A DNA stretch of 64,000 bases from Desulfamplus sp. (lineage in GTDB: Bacteria; Desulfobacterota; Desulfobacteria; Desulfobacterales; Desulfobacteraceae), in NCBI GenBank assembly GCA_015232555.1, contig JADFZJ010000009.1, positions 20,566 through 84,565 on the forward strand, read 5' to 3'. Shown piece after piece: positions 1 through 8,562 of the stretch; the stretch's first letter is position 1; the number at the start of each line of letters is the position of its first letter. Under the pieces are notes generated by a model, which was not told the DNA's origin, searched no databases, and saw only the letters and a list, made by a program, of their open reading frames with translations. The position numbers and the translations under genes were made by a program.

Positions 1-778
1 TCTCTTTACGCTTAAAATTTACATATTTGCCTTTTTTGAAATCATCTATCTGATAAGGTCCAGTATTGGGTACAATCTTCCAGTTGTAATCTTTTACAAA
101 ATCTTTATTCAAAGTTCCAAAAAAATGGCGGGGAGTTGGAGAGATACCAACAATCATATAGAGATCAGGCTGTGCTTTGGTGCTTGTAACAGCAAGTGTA
201 TGGTCATCATAAACAGTTACAGACTCAATCTCTTTGGTGTAGTAATCGTTATACCAAGGGGCGATGATATGTTCAGATCGCATAAACTCCAAAGTATATG
301 CAAAATCATAAGAAGTTACTGGAACCCCGTCTGACCATGTTGCAGCTTTATTGAGCTTAAAATACATTGTCCGTTTATCCTTATCAAATGCCCAGTGGGT
401 GGCAATCTCTGGAATAATATTCTCTGTATTAGGATGAATATTTATAAGGGATAGGTGATTATCAAGAATTGCACTTCTGAAACTTCCATTTGAATCTGGA
501 CCAACAGTGCGGAAAGTCATTGGAAAACTTAATATTGCAGAGCGAAGTGTTCCGCCTTTTACTGCATTAGGAGATGCAAACAGGGGGTCTATGTCATTAG
601 TTACCCATTCTATCCCCTCTGGTAAAGCTGCTTTAACCTTATCTTGAGTGAGAGCAGAGCTGGCGGGAATAAAACAGAGAACAAAAAAAAAGGATATTAT
701 AAATACTGCTGTAATTACTTTGGGATATGGTATTAAACTGTCTATTAAAATCAGATAAAAATTTTTTCTATTTTTCAT
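1..778 (-). CDS. Oligopeptide ABC transporter substrate-binding protein (SBP family 5, YejA-like), partial
   Basis: The gene starts at an ATG at 776-778 on the minus strand and runs off the left edge, so only about 259 N-terminal residues are visible. A hydrophobic stretch around residues 17-32 looks like a signal anchor or Sec signal. After it come motifs typical of family 5 extracellular solute-binding proteins: KGGTLR near the mature N-terminus, a WSDGVPVTSYDFAYTL segment and PNTGPYQI. The protein should bind peptides or a similar solute in the periplasm and hand it to an ABC importer, whose other genes are not in view. It lies 1 bp upstream of the ecsC-type gene, so the two are probably co-transcribed. 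The exact substrate is inferred from the family only. Confidence 0.8.
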   Translation of the reverse strand, partial: MKNRKNFYLILIDSLIPYPKVITAVFIISFFFVLCFIPASSALTQDKVKAALPEGIEWVTNDIDPLFASPNAVKGGTLRSAILSFPMTFRTVGPDSNGSFRSAILDNHLSLINIHPNTENIIPEIATHWAFDKDKRTMYFKLNKAATWSDGVPVTSYDFAYTLEFMRSEHIIAPWYNDYYTKEIESVTVYDDHTLAVTSTKAQPDLYMIVGISPTPRHFFGTLNKDFVKDYNWKIVPNTGPYQIDDFKKGKYVNFKRKE

Positions 779-779
779 A

Positions 780-1583
780 TTATTTTCTCCAAATATCTTT
801 TGATGGTTCTAAAATCTGATATGTACTTTTAACCATCTCATTTCCATATTTTCTCTCAAGCCTTCTTACTGTAAAGTGTCCCCTTGCCATATCCTGAAAA
901 TGATCAATAAACAGGGTATTTATGATAGCCCCTGCTGCTGCTCCAATTGCTGGAATAGCCTGAGAGACAACTTTTTCTGACACCTGAATGCTGAACCTTT
1001 CTGAAATCTGGATAATGAAACGCACAAGAGCAGGGCTGCCCTCTACCAACCCTTTTTCTGCAATATATTCAGTAGCTTTTGCCAATGAAGAGGCTAATGC
1101 CGCTCGTGCAGCAAAGTATGCAGATTCGTGATTATCATCTATATCTGTTCTTCCGCCAAATGCAAACACCTCCATGCAGGCAAGCTGGGCTTCAGTTGAT
1201 GTGATAAGCTCACCCTCACTTCTTGCAATATCTACAATAGAGCGAAGCATTATTGTTGTTGATATTGGAAGTTCAATAGTAAGTCCAGCTAAACCAAAAA
1301 ATCCGCCAACACCTCCTGTTACTCCGACAGCAATTTTATGCAGCATGTTAGAGGATTTTATACACGGTTGATTATTGAGAGTATTAACTGCTGTAGCAAC
1401 TGCTTTAGAAAGGGCAGAATGGGTAATTACACCTACCTTATCTTTCCAAGTTTCAGGCAGCATGGCAAAACTTTTTTCAATCGGAGTACCAAAGAAATCG
1501 GTCAGTTTCGCAGCAAATCCAGGATTTTCTAAAAGCCATTTGGCTTTTTCTAAATCACAAATATCATTAGAATCAAGAATCAT
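780..1583 (-). CDS. EcsC family protein
   Basis: A 267-residue protein that resembles the EcsC family throughout. It has a central glycine- and alanine-rich hydrophobic stretch (about residues 83-112, VGVTGGVGGFFGLAG) and a second one near residues 205-222 (AIPAIGAAAGAIINTLF), with an acidic middle. EcsC proteins are membrane-associated and of unclear function; the name comes from a Bacillus ABC transporter operon. Its start is 1 bp from the end region of the upstream peptide-binding gene in the same direction order. No catalytic motif is visible. A DUF697 protein and a dynamin-like GTPase, both also thought to act at membranes, occur elsewhere in the window but are not linked to it. Confidence 0.75.
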   Translation of the reverse strand: MILDSNDICDLEKAKWLLENPGFAAKLTDFFGTPIEKSFAMLPETWKDKVGVITHSALSKAVATAVNTLNNQPCIKSSNMLHKIAVGVTGGVGGFFGLAGLTIELPISTTIMLRSIVDIARSEGELITSTEAQLACMEVFAFGGRTDIDDNHESAYFAARAALASSLAKATEYIAEKGLVEGSPALVRFIIQISERFSIQVSEKVVSQAIPAIGAAAGAIINTLFIDHFQDMARGHFTVRRLERKYGNEMVKSTYQILEPSKDIWRK

Positions 1584-1669
1584 ATTACCTCTCTTGCTAT
1601 TTAGTATCTATTGAAAAGACAAATCACAAATATTTTATACCTTGTTGTCTATTTTAAAAGTTGCATAAA

Positions 1670-2323
1670 TCAAAGAAGTTTTATTGCCATTTTTGACCAA
1701 AGCTCTAAATTAAACTGAGTGCATCTATCTGTTAAAAGAGATTCTGTTTTAACCCACTGAAAATCTACAAGCTCCTCTCCAGCAACAAAATCGTCACAAG
1801 AGCCAGCCTCTATTTTAAAGACAACGCCAAAATGAACCTTGCCAACATCAGTCAGCTCCTCATTAATGATTCCCATAAACTCAGGCTTAAAAGAGTATTC
1901 AGGCTTAGAAATAATCTCTTCGTTAAATTCCCGAATCATGCCTGAATAAAGTATCTGTTTAAAATTTGCTTTTGAATTTATCGTCAAATCTGCTTTTGAA
2001 TCTTCAATATTACTTAAACTTATATCTAAAGGATTTATATGTCCTCCAATCCCGATTGACCATAAGCCATGAAGGCGGCTTTCACTCCCTTTTCTTCTAT
2101 AGATAGCTGTAATATTTCCATTATCAGATTGAATGACAATATATGGGATAATCTGCTTAAATGAGCTGTCTTTCTCTGCAACTGGACGATCAAGCCAGTA
2201 ATAGGCAAAATCAGGCGATAAAAAAGCGGAAAAAAAGATATCTTCCCCCATTTTTATAGATGATTCATCTTTTAACCATTTACTTGGAATATCTGCTCGC
2301 TTTATACAAAGGACTTTTTCCAT
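1670..2323 (-). CDS. Nudix-type phosphoesterase family protein
   Basis: A 217-residue protein. Residues 91-97 (GIGGHIN) and 131-136 (REFNEE) form the two halves of a Nudix box, separated by an insertion of about 30 residues rich in Asp, Ser and Lys. The classical box is only 23 residues long, so this belongs to the predicted-phosphoesterase branch with a split box. The family hydrolyses nucleoside diphosphates linked to another moiety, with metal bound by the REXXEE glutamates. The natural substrate cannot be read from the sequence. The gene stands alone between ecsC and GDPD genes on the same strand. Confidence 0.7.
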   Translation of the reverse strand: MEKVLCIKRADIPSKWLKDESSIKMGEDIFFSAFLSPDFAYYWLDRPVAEKDSSFKQIIPYIVIQSDNGNITAIYRRKGSESRLHGLWSIGIGGHINPLDISLSNIEDSKADLTINSKANFKQILYSGMIREFNEEIISKPEYSFKPEFMGIINEELTDVGKVHFGVVFKIEAGSCDDFVAGEELVDFQWVKTESLLTDRCTQFNLELWSKMAIKLL

Positions 2324-2368
2324 AAAAACAATATTTTCCTTAAAGTTATAAAATAGTTCAGAAACAGA

Positions 2369-3259
2369 TTAACGCAATAAAGTTTTCATAACTTGCGGAT
2401 AGTCAGTAAAAATTCCATCAACACCTGCATTAATATACTTTACCATATCATCTTTATTATTGATTGTGAAAAGATTGACTTTTTTACCCATCTTTTTCAA
2501 CTCTGCTATCTCATCCACTGTTATCATGGTGCTGTTTATGTTGTATGTATCAAAATTTAAACTTCCAGAGCAGAGAAAAGCCATATTATCAGAAGTAGGA
2601 TTTCCTGAAAATATCTGAGTCCAGTCAATCGTTTTATCATAATCATCTCCAAGCAGAGGCTGAATTTCAATTTCTGGGAAAAGCGTCTGAACCTCTTTGA
2701 GCCAGATATGGTTAAATGATGAGATAACCATAAGCTCAGGGTGGATGTTCAGCTTGCGAATCATATCAATTACCATATTGGGAAGCTGATAATTGTCAAA
2801 AGCGTTGAAGGTGGATGCATCTGGTTTACTCTGATTTGATGACTTCTGCTTAAGCTCAAGATTAACTCTCCAACCCGTTTTTTTAGTATAATTTAGAGCA
2901 TCTTCAAGAGTTGGGATTTTTTCTCCTTTGAATGCTTCAAGAGATTGGGAGGAGACATTTCCAGCTCCAATCTCTCCAAAAGGATCATTTCGTATAAAAG
3001 TTGTGCCAATATCAAGCATCAAAATTTCAGATAGATCAAACTTATCAACTTCAAACGATTTACGATCAGGAAATTTTTCAAGCACATCCGTTGTCCGCAA
3101 AAGGTCATCATCATGGAAGAGAATTAGATGTCCATCTCTCGTAACAGTTACATCAGTCTCCCAGAGGTTTGCTCCGATATTACGGGCAATCTCTGCGGCT
3201 GCAATGCTATTTTCTGGTCCAATGCTTCTTGCACCCCTATGGGCGATTATTTTTGTCAT
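2369..3259 (-). CDS. Glycerophosphodiester phosphodiesterase
   Basis: The protein has the family hallmarks at its N-terminus (numbering from the ATG at 3259): HRG at 7-9, PENS at 15-18, the metal-binding E34 and D36, and HDD at 49-51. It should hydrolyse glycerophosphodiesters to sn-glycerol 3-phosphate and an alcohol. There is no signal peptide, so a cytoplasmic UgpQ-like enzyme is more likely than periplasmic GlpQ. An in-frame TTG 11 codons upstream (3292) would extend it, but conserved sequence begins immediately after the ATG and an AAGAGA-like purine run lies upstream of it, so the shorter start is preferred. Length of about 296 residues is slightly above the usual 240-260, with an insertion near residues 75-150. 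Confidence 0.85.
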   Translation of the reverse strand: MTKIIAHRGARSIGPENSIAAAEIARNIGANLWETDVTVTRDGHLILFHDDDLLRTTDVLEKFPDRKSFEVDKFDLSEILMLDIGTTFIRNDPFGEIGAGNVSSQSLEAFKGEKIPTLEDALNYTKKTGWRVNLELKQKSSNQSKPDASTFNAFDNYQLPNMVIDMIRKLNIHPELMVISSFNHIWLKEVQTLFPEIEIQPLLGDDYDKTIDWTQIFSGNPTSDNMAFLCSGSLNFDTYNINSTMITVDEIAELKKMGKKVNLFTINNKDDMVKYINAGVDGIFTDYPQVMKTLLR

Positions 3260-3330
3260 TATGATTCTGAAATCTCTTCGATATTTGATCAATTATGTTC
3301 AATGTGTTTAAAAATAATCTTTTCTGGTAT

Positions 3331-3373
3331 TAAAAAAAACGGCAGCCATAAATATGAAACTTTATGGCTGCCG
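3331..3373 (-). terminator. Rho-independent terminator downstream of the OmpA/vWA gene
   Basis: An 11-bp perfect stem (3340-3350 with 3363-3373, CGGCAGCCATA/TATGGCTGCCG) with a 12-nt loop. On the minus strand it is followed directly by a run of eight Ts (complement of 3331-3338). It sits just after the stop codon of the gene at 3410-4657. Confidence 0.85.
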
Positions 3374-3409
3374 ATAATATTAAGAAATATTTTTAAGAAA
3401 AATGGGGTA

Positions 3410-4657
3410 CTATTTAATAGGCATCAACTGAACACGTCTGTTTAAAGAACGACCAAATTCTGTGTCGTTAGAAGCAGCAGGCATGCTTTCGCCATAACCT
3501 TCACACTTCATTCTATCTGCACTTATTCCCTTATTTGCAAGATAAACCTTGACAGACTGTGCTCTTCTCATGGAAAGAGCCTGATTATAAGCATCACTAC
3601 CTTTACTGTCAGTATGTCCCTGTATATCAACCCTTAGATTTGGGTTTTTGCTAAGTATATCAACAACATTGTTAAGTTCTGCATAACCTGATGGTTTGAT
3701 ATCTGATTTGTCAAAATCAAACAGGAGGTCACCAAGAACCCAGCAACCCATTGGATTTACTTTAGCACCGATTGGAGTTCCGGGGCATTTATCAAGATAA
3801 TCAGGAACACCGTCTCCGTCTGTATCAAGTGGGCAGCCGTCAGCATCAACTTCTACACCAGGAGGTGTATCAGGGCATTTATCTCTATCATCAGGCACAC
3901 CATCATTATCGCTGTCTTTTACAATAGCTGAAGCAACGGGTTTTGATCCTGCAAGGAAAGCATTTTGAACGAAATTTGCCATCTCTGCGGAAGATAAAGT
4001 CTGTGACGCGTCTGTAACAAAACCACATCCGCCAATATCAGAGAGTGTTTGCATAAGAGCTTTGCCATCTTTATTATCTCCTACAATTACAGGATAAATA
4101 CATAGCGTATCCCCAAACTTATCTTTTAACGCCTGAGCCGTAACAGCGGTTTTTGGAGACAGATCTTTGAAATCGGAAACGATAACAAGGGCTGTTGTTC
4201 CTGATTTGCCGTCAATGTCACCAATAGAGGCTGCAAGTGCTCTGTAAAGAGGGCTATTACCACCAGCTCCACTGAGTTTTGCCAATCCTGCTGCAAATAC
4301 TTGAGTTGAATAGACTTCCATGCCATAGAGCATCTTAGTCTGTTCTGGTGATACACTTGGTTTGTGCCCAAAAGACCTTAAACCGCCAATTTGACCCAAT
4401 TCAGGGAGAGTCTGATTCATACGTCCAACAAACTCTTTAGCAATATCAAATTTTGGATTACCATCAAACATCTCTTCCATAGAGCTTGAGCCGTCAAGAA
4501 TCACGAGAAAATTGTCGTGTTTGAGGCTGTACTGAGAGCCATCAAGAGCATTGGGGGCAAATGCAACAAAAGGTTTTTTAGGTCCTTGTGCCGCACAGCC
4601 CACCATAAAAACCATCGCAACTGCAATAAATAGACTTTTTGAAATAAAATTTTTCAT
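3410..4657 (-). CDS. OmpA-family lipoprotein with von Willebrand factor A domain
   Basis: A 415-residue outer-membrane lipoprotein. The signal peptide ends in a lipobox, MVGC at 18-21. Residues 50-230 form a vWA domain with the metal-binding MIDAS start DGSSS at 55-59. Residues 245-305 carry two thrombospondin type 3 calcium-binding repeats (DNDGVPDDRDKCP and DGDGVPDYLDKCP). The last 110 residues are an OmpA-type peptidoglycan-binding domain (DFDKSDIKPSG, GHTDSKGSDAYN, SLNRRVQL). The architecture suggests a calcium-stabilised linker that anchors a ligand-binding vWA module between outer membrane and cell wall. It is monocistronic, with a terminator just downstream and a repeat-rich upstream region. 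Confidence 0.85.
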   Translation of the reverse strand: MKNFISKSLFIAVAMVFMVGCAAQGPKKPFVAFAPNALDGSQYSLKHDNFLVILDGSSSMEEMFDGNPKFDIAKEFVGRMNQTLPELGQIGGLRSFGHKPSVSPEQTKMLYGMEVYSTQVFAAGLAKLSGAGGNSPLYRALAASIGDIDGKSGTTALVIVSDFKDLSPKTAVTAQALKDKFGDTLCIYPVIVGDNKDGKALMQTLSDIGGCGFVTDASQTLSSAEMANFVQNAFLAGSKPVASAIVKDSDNDGVPDDRDKCPDTPPGVEVDADGCPLDTDGDGVPDYLDKCPGTPIGAKVNPMGCWVLGDLLFDFDKSDIKPSGYAELNNVVDILSKNPNLRVDIQGHTDSKGSDAYNQALSMRRAQSVKVYLANKGISADRMKCEGYGESMPAASNDTEFGRSLNRRVQLMPIK

Positions 4658-4704
4658 CGTTTTTTTTCTCCTTTAAAATTTAGAATCACACATTAAAACA
4701 ATTT

Positions 4705-4774
4705 TTTAACCGATACTCTGCTACTATTTAACCGATCCTCTGACCATTGTAATTTACAAACATATAATTACAAT
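4705..4774 (-). promoter_or_regulatory. Candidate regulatory region upstream of the OmpA/vWA gene
   Basis: Two direct copies of a 16-bp sequence (4705-4720 and 4727-4742, TTTAACCGATMCTCTG, one mismatch) are spaced exactly 22 bp apart, about two helical turns. Beside them is a 9-bp inverted repeat with an 11-nt spacer (ATTGTAATT at 4746-4754, AATTACAAT at 4766-4774). They lie 50-120 bp upstream of the start codon at 4657. A role as operator or activator sites is inferred; no regulator is identified. Confidence 0.35.
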
Positions 4775-4863
4775 TGATGAGCTAATCATTATAACTGATA
4801 ATCTAAACTGAATTTACTTAATATATATGAGTATTAAGAGTCAAGAAATAAAATCATAATGAT

Positions 4864-5133
4864 TTATGGCTGACTTTTTTCAAGAATTTTCTGTACAACA
4901 GAATTCTGTCTTTTCAAAATTTTTGATCCCCTTGTGATTTTACATAAGCTTATACCATACTTTTCAGCAATTTTTCTCTGGGTCATGCCGCTGTGGAGGT
5001 CCTTCAAAAGTTTCCAGCGAAGAGATAAATCTGCAAGTTCACCAGGTGTTAATATTTCATCAAAAAAGGATTGTAACTCAGCCACACCTTTAATAGCAAT
5101 TATTGTCTGTAATAAGTCTTGATCAATAGTCAT
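4864..5133 (-). CDS. trpR: TrpR-family transcriptional repressor
   Basis: An 89-residue protein that matches the Trp repressor fold: LTPGELADLSLRWKLLKDL leads into the helix-turn-helix MTQRKIAEKYGISLCKITRGSKIL. The ITRGSK.L recognition-helix signature is that of TrpR proper rather than the YerC/YecD relatives. TrpR binds tryptophan and represses tryptophan biosynthesis and uptake genes. No trp gene is near, so it acts in trans. The gene stands alone between the OmpA-lipoprotein promoter region and a divergent small lipoprotein gene. Confidence 0.75.
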   Translation of the reverse strand: MTIDQDLLQTIIAIKGVAELQSFFDEILTPGELADLSLRWKLLKDLHSGMTQRKIAEKYGISLCKITRGSKILKRQNSVVQKILEKSQP

Positions 5134-5246
5134 GTTTTATCACAAAAATCTGGCTTTTTATTTGTCTTTTTGTTTATATGTTTTATCGTCTATTAATAAC
5201 AGAATAAATATGTTATCAACCATAAAAATCATAAAAGGAGATAATT

Positions 5247-5603
5247 ATGAAATCATTAAGATTTTTCTCATCAATGTTTTTGGCATCACTTCTCTTATCA
5301 TCGTTTTTTATCCAAGGATGCTCTCAGTTTATAAATAGACCTCTGTCAGCCGAGTATATTGCTGGCAAAAAATTGGCTGAGATATATGCAAAACAGGATG
5401 CAATTGACAGCCATTGCATTGATTATCCGGTTTCATTAAGCAACAATATACTAAATAATACCAAAAGACATGTTAATAATTTCAAAGATGAAAAGAGCAG
5501 TGATTTTATAAATGGCTTTTCTAAAAGCTATGAAGATGAATATCGAGAATACATGAGTCTATATTGTGATAGTTTAGACTCATCACAAGAGTATATAAAA
5601 TAA
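5247..5603 (+). CDS. Small predicted lipoprotein
   Basis: A 118-residue protein with a positively charged start, a hydrophobic core and a lipobox (IQGC, Cys25), so it is probably exported and lipidated. The mature part is polar, with two further cysteines (at about 50 and 108), and resembles no family I recognise. A good ribosome-binding site (AAAGGAG) lies 7 bp before the ATG. It is divergent from trpR. Function unknown. Confidence 0.65.
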   Translation: MKSLRFFSSMFLASLLLSSFFIQGCSQFINRPLSAEYIAGKKLAEIYAKQDAIDSHCIDYPVSLSNNILNNTKRHVNNFKDEKSSDFINGFSKSYEDEYREYMSLYCDSLDSSQEYIK

Positions 5604-5664
5604 TAAAAAATCACAAAAAAAACTTAACCTGTTCAACATCATGCAATAAAGATGAGCAGAAACA

Positions 5665-7041
5665 TCATGCCATGAAATAAAATCCTAAATTTTTGTCATA
5701 GGGAGGGGGATTATAGAACTGAGCCACAATATATTTATCTTTTACAGCATCTATTCTCACCCTTCTTTTAATTAAAGAACGCTTGCTGTCATCCAGAGTA
5801 AAAGTTACATCAAGGATATCATCTGGTTCAATTTTATGCTGCTGTCGCATGATTTCAAAGTCGATTCCCTTCATTGAAAGCTTTTTCACTGTAATGTGAC
5901 CGTGATCATTTTTGCTGTAATGAGTGTAATCTCCAGCGAGCATAACATCTTTATAGCGAACCTTACGCTGCTCCACCATATCCTCAGATATATTCTCTTC
6001 ATCAAGCAGAGGTTTAAGGTTGCTCTCCATCCTTTCAACATCTGCGTCCTGAGATATTGAAGATGGAGAGAGGGGATTTTTCTTATTTACAAAGTTGAGT
6101 ATCTCTTTAGTTGTCTCTTCATCTATAAGACGAATTCCTACTGTGACATTAATATTGACTTTACCATCTAAAAAAGCCTCAGATGTCAGCTTGGTTAAGA
6201 TACGAAGTTTCGCCTGCTCTGCTTTGTCTAAACTTGTCTGAGGCATAATCACAGTAAATTTATCTCCGCTGTAACGAAAAATCTCATCAACTGCACGCAG
6301 CATGTTTCTGAGCATCAGGGCAAACTCTCTTAACACCTTATCAGCATCTGTATGTCCATATTTTGAGTTAATCTGTTTAAAATCCTTGATATCAATAATC
6401 AGAAGCGAAGAGATAACACCATACCGCTTGAGCATTTCGACTCTGTTGTTCAGTGTCCGTTCAAAGCTGTTTCTATTTTTCAATCCTGTAAGAGAGTCAG
6501 TCAGAGCAATTTTTTTCAATGCCTGATTGTAATAAGAGCGTTCAATTGCAATGGCAGCATATTCTGCAATAGTGCTCAAAAGGGTAAGTTCAAACTGGGT
6601 AAAATTGTGACCGCTAATTTTATTTATAAGCTCTATTACACCAAATATCTTGTCATCAGTTTTAAGTGGCACACCAATAATGGATTTAGTTTTAAATCCT
6701 GTAGATTCATCCATTCGCATACTGAATCTTTTATCTTCTTCAACATTCTCAACAATAAGAGAGTCCCCAGTATTAAGGATATGTCCAGCGATTCCCTCCC
6801 CTTTGGGTATTCGTACGCCCTCAAGTTTTTCTTTATTTGCACCAACAACAATAGTAAAAATCATATCACCGCTTTTAGGGTCTTTAAGAAGAAGTGACCA
6901 ATTCATAGGCTGAAAAATGGTGCCAATCTGATACATTAGCACTTCAAGAGTATCTTTAATTGTTTTTGCTTTGGCAAGAGGCTTGCCTATCTCAAGAAAA
7001 AAGGAAGCATTATTAATTCTTTCCATTATGCCTTTATCCAT
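5665..7041 (-). CDS. GAF - degenerate GGDEF - PilZ signalling protein
   Basis: A 458-residue cytoplasmic protein with three domains: GAF (about 25-170), GGDEF (about 175-330, starting DSLTGLKNRNSFE) and PilZ (about 360-455). The signature of the GGDEF domain reads SGDKF instead of GGDEF, so cyclase activity is doubtful. The PilZ part has RKVR at its start and a KLSMKG motif close to the usual (D/N)xSxxG, so it may bind c-di-GMP. The protein may therefore be a c-di-GMP or nucleotide receptor rather than a producer. It lies 38 bp downstream of a sigma-54 response regulator on the same strand and may work with it. No membrane segment is visible. Confidence 0.8.
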   Translation of the reverse strand: MDKGIMERINNASFFLEIGKPLAKAKTIKDTLEVLMYQIGTIFQPMNWSLLLKDPKSGDMIFTIVVGANKEKLEGVRIPKGEGIAGHILNTGDSLIVENVEEDKRFSMRMDESTGFKTKSIIGVPLKTDDKIFGVIELINKISGHNFTQFELTLLSTIAEYAAIAIERSYYNQALKKIALTDSLTGLKNRNSFERTLNNRVEMLKRYGVISSLLIIDIKDFKQINSKYGHTDADKVLREFALMLRNMLRAVDEIFRYSGDKFTVIMPQTSLDKAEQAKLRILTKLTSEAFLDGKVNINVTVGIRLIDEETTKEILNFVNKKNPLSPSSISQDADVERMESNLKPLLDEENISEDMVEQRKVRYKDVMLAGDYTHYSKNDHGHITVKKLSMKGIDFEIMRQQHKIEPDDILDVTFTLDDSKRSLIKRRVRIDAVKDKYIVAQFYNPPPYDKNLGFYFMA

Positions 7042-7079
7042 AATCTCGCTCCTTAATTTAATATTAGAATTTTAGAGAA

Positions 7080-8507
7080 TTACAGATCACAATATTCACC
7101 ATCTTCATATCTGTTCTCTCCATCTTGCTTGCTTATTCGATATCTAATTGATCTAAGGGTGATTCCTAACAATTCTGCTGCCTTACTCTTATTAGCACCT
7201 GCTATCTCCATAGCCTTCTGAACATAAGCTGCTTCAATGGAAGAGAGAATATCATCAAGATTAACCCCATGTGCAACATCATTAAGATCATAATGGCGTT
7301 CCTTATGCCCTTCAATCCATCTACGTTTTTTGTACATTGAAATAGTAAGACTTTCAGGAAGAATGATATTGGTTGAAGAGAGAGCAACGCTTCTTTCAAT
7401 AAGATTTTCAAGCTCTCGGACATTGCCGGGAAATGTGTATTTATTTAAAAATGAGATGGCGTAAGATGATAATTTTGCAATATCTTTTCCCATTGCTCGT
7501 GAATATTTCTCAGCAAAATGGTTGGCAAGAATTTCGATATCCCCCTTTCTATCGCGCAGAGGAGGAACTTTGATAGGAATAACATTAAGCCTAAAAAAGA
7601 GGTCTTCGCGGAAACTACCTTTGACCACCTCATCCTCAAGGTTTTTGTTTGTAGCTGAGATTATTCTAACATCAACTGCAATTTCTCTGGTGCTGCCAAC
7701 AGGTTTTACAACAGTCTCTTGAAGTGCCCTCAAAAGTTTAACTTGAAGCATTGATGAAAGCTCACCAATTTCATCTAAAAATATTGTGCCTTGATGTGCT
7801 GCCTCAAAAAGACCTTTTTTATCGGAGATTGCCCCAGTAAATGCTCCTTTAACATGACCAAAAAATTCACTTTCAATAAGATTTTCAGGGATACCACCGC
7901 AGTTGACAACAACAAAAGGCTTATCCTTGCGGTCGCTCATATCGTGAAGAGCTCTTGCAATAAGCTCTTTACCTGTGCCGCTCTCACCTAAAATAAGAAC
8001 ATTTGTTTTAGTGGCAGCAACTTGACTTATCAGGTTATATATTTTTATCATGCCTTGGCTGTTACCTACAATCTTGCCAAAATTGAGCCTTGCCTGACTC
8101 TCTTTGGTGACAACCTCAGTTTTAAACTTGGGATGTTTAAGATCAAGTGCTTTTTTTATTGCCTGCTTCAGTTCATTATTGTCAAAAGGTTTTGGTACAA
8201 AATCATAAGCACCTTCATTCATAGCCTCGACAGCCACTTCGGTTGTGGCATAAGCAGAAATCATTATAACAATAGTCTCGGAGTTTTTCTTTTTTGCAGC
8301 CCTTAAAATATCTAAACCAGTGAGATCACCAAGCCGAATATCGCATAACAGCAGATCAAACACCTTCTCCTGAATCATCTTTAGTGCCTGTTTGCCGTTT
8401 TTTGCAAGGGATACATCGTAGCCTGTCTGGGTTAGAAGAACCTCAAGAAACTCACGCATACTGAGTTCATCATCCACAACAAGAATTTTTGGCAGGCAAT
8501 CGACCAT
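7080..8507 (-). CDS. NtrC-family sigma-54-dependent response regulator
   Basis: A 475-residue protein. The receiver domain (8-122) has the acidic pair near 12-13, phospho-acceptor Asp56 and K106 in FVPKPF. The AAA+ domain (about 145-385) has Walker A GESGTGKE at 174-181 and the sigma-54 contact loop GAFTGA at 221-226. The C-terminus is a Fis-type helix-turn-helix. It should activate sigma-54 promoters when phosphorylated; rpoN is in this window at 40.6-42.0 kb. No histidine kinase gene is adjacent. The domain order is that of PilR, AtoC and relatives, and I cannot assign one target. The GAF-GGDEF-PilZ gene follows on the same strand. Confidence 0.9.
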   Translation of the reverse strand: MVDCLPKILVVDDELSMREFLEVLLTQTGYDVSLAKNGKQALKMIQEKVFDLLLCDIRLGDLTGLDILRAAKKKNSETIVIMISAYATTEVAVEAMNEGAYDFVPKPFDNNELKQAIKKALDLKHPKFKTEVVTKESQARLNFGKIVGNSQGMIKIYNLISQVAATKTNVLILGESGTGKELIARALHDMSDRKDKPFVVVNCGGIPENLIESEFFGHVKGAFTGAISDKKGLFEAAHQGTIFLDEIGELSSMLQVKLLRALQETVVKPVGSTREIAVDVRIISATNKNLEDEVVKGSFREDLFFRLNVIPIKVPPLRDRKGDIEILANHFAEKYSRAMGKDIAKLSSYAISFLNKYTFPGNVRELENLIERSVALSSTNIILPESLTISMYKKRRWIEGHKERHYDLNDVAHGVNLDDILSSIEAAYVQKAMEIAGANKSKAAELLGITLRSIRYRISKQDGENRYEDGEYCDL

Positions 8508-8562
8508 TTTAATTTTTCTCCAATGCTATCAATCATCTATTTATACAAATAAGATGGTATTG

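Noticed and set aside
125..334. Plus-strand ORF at the left edge
   Set aside because: It lies within the antisense of the solute-binding protein gene, which has clear family motifs.
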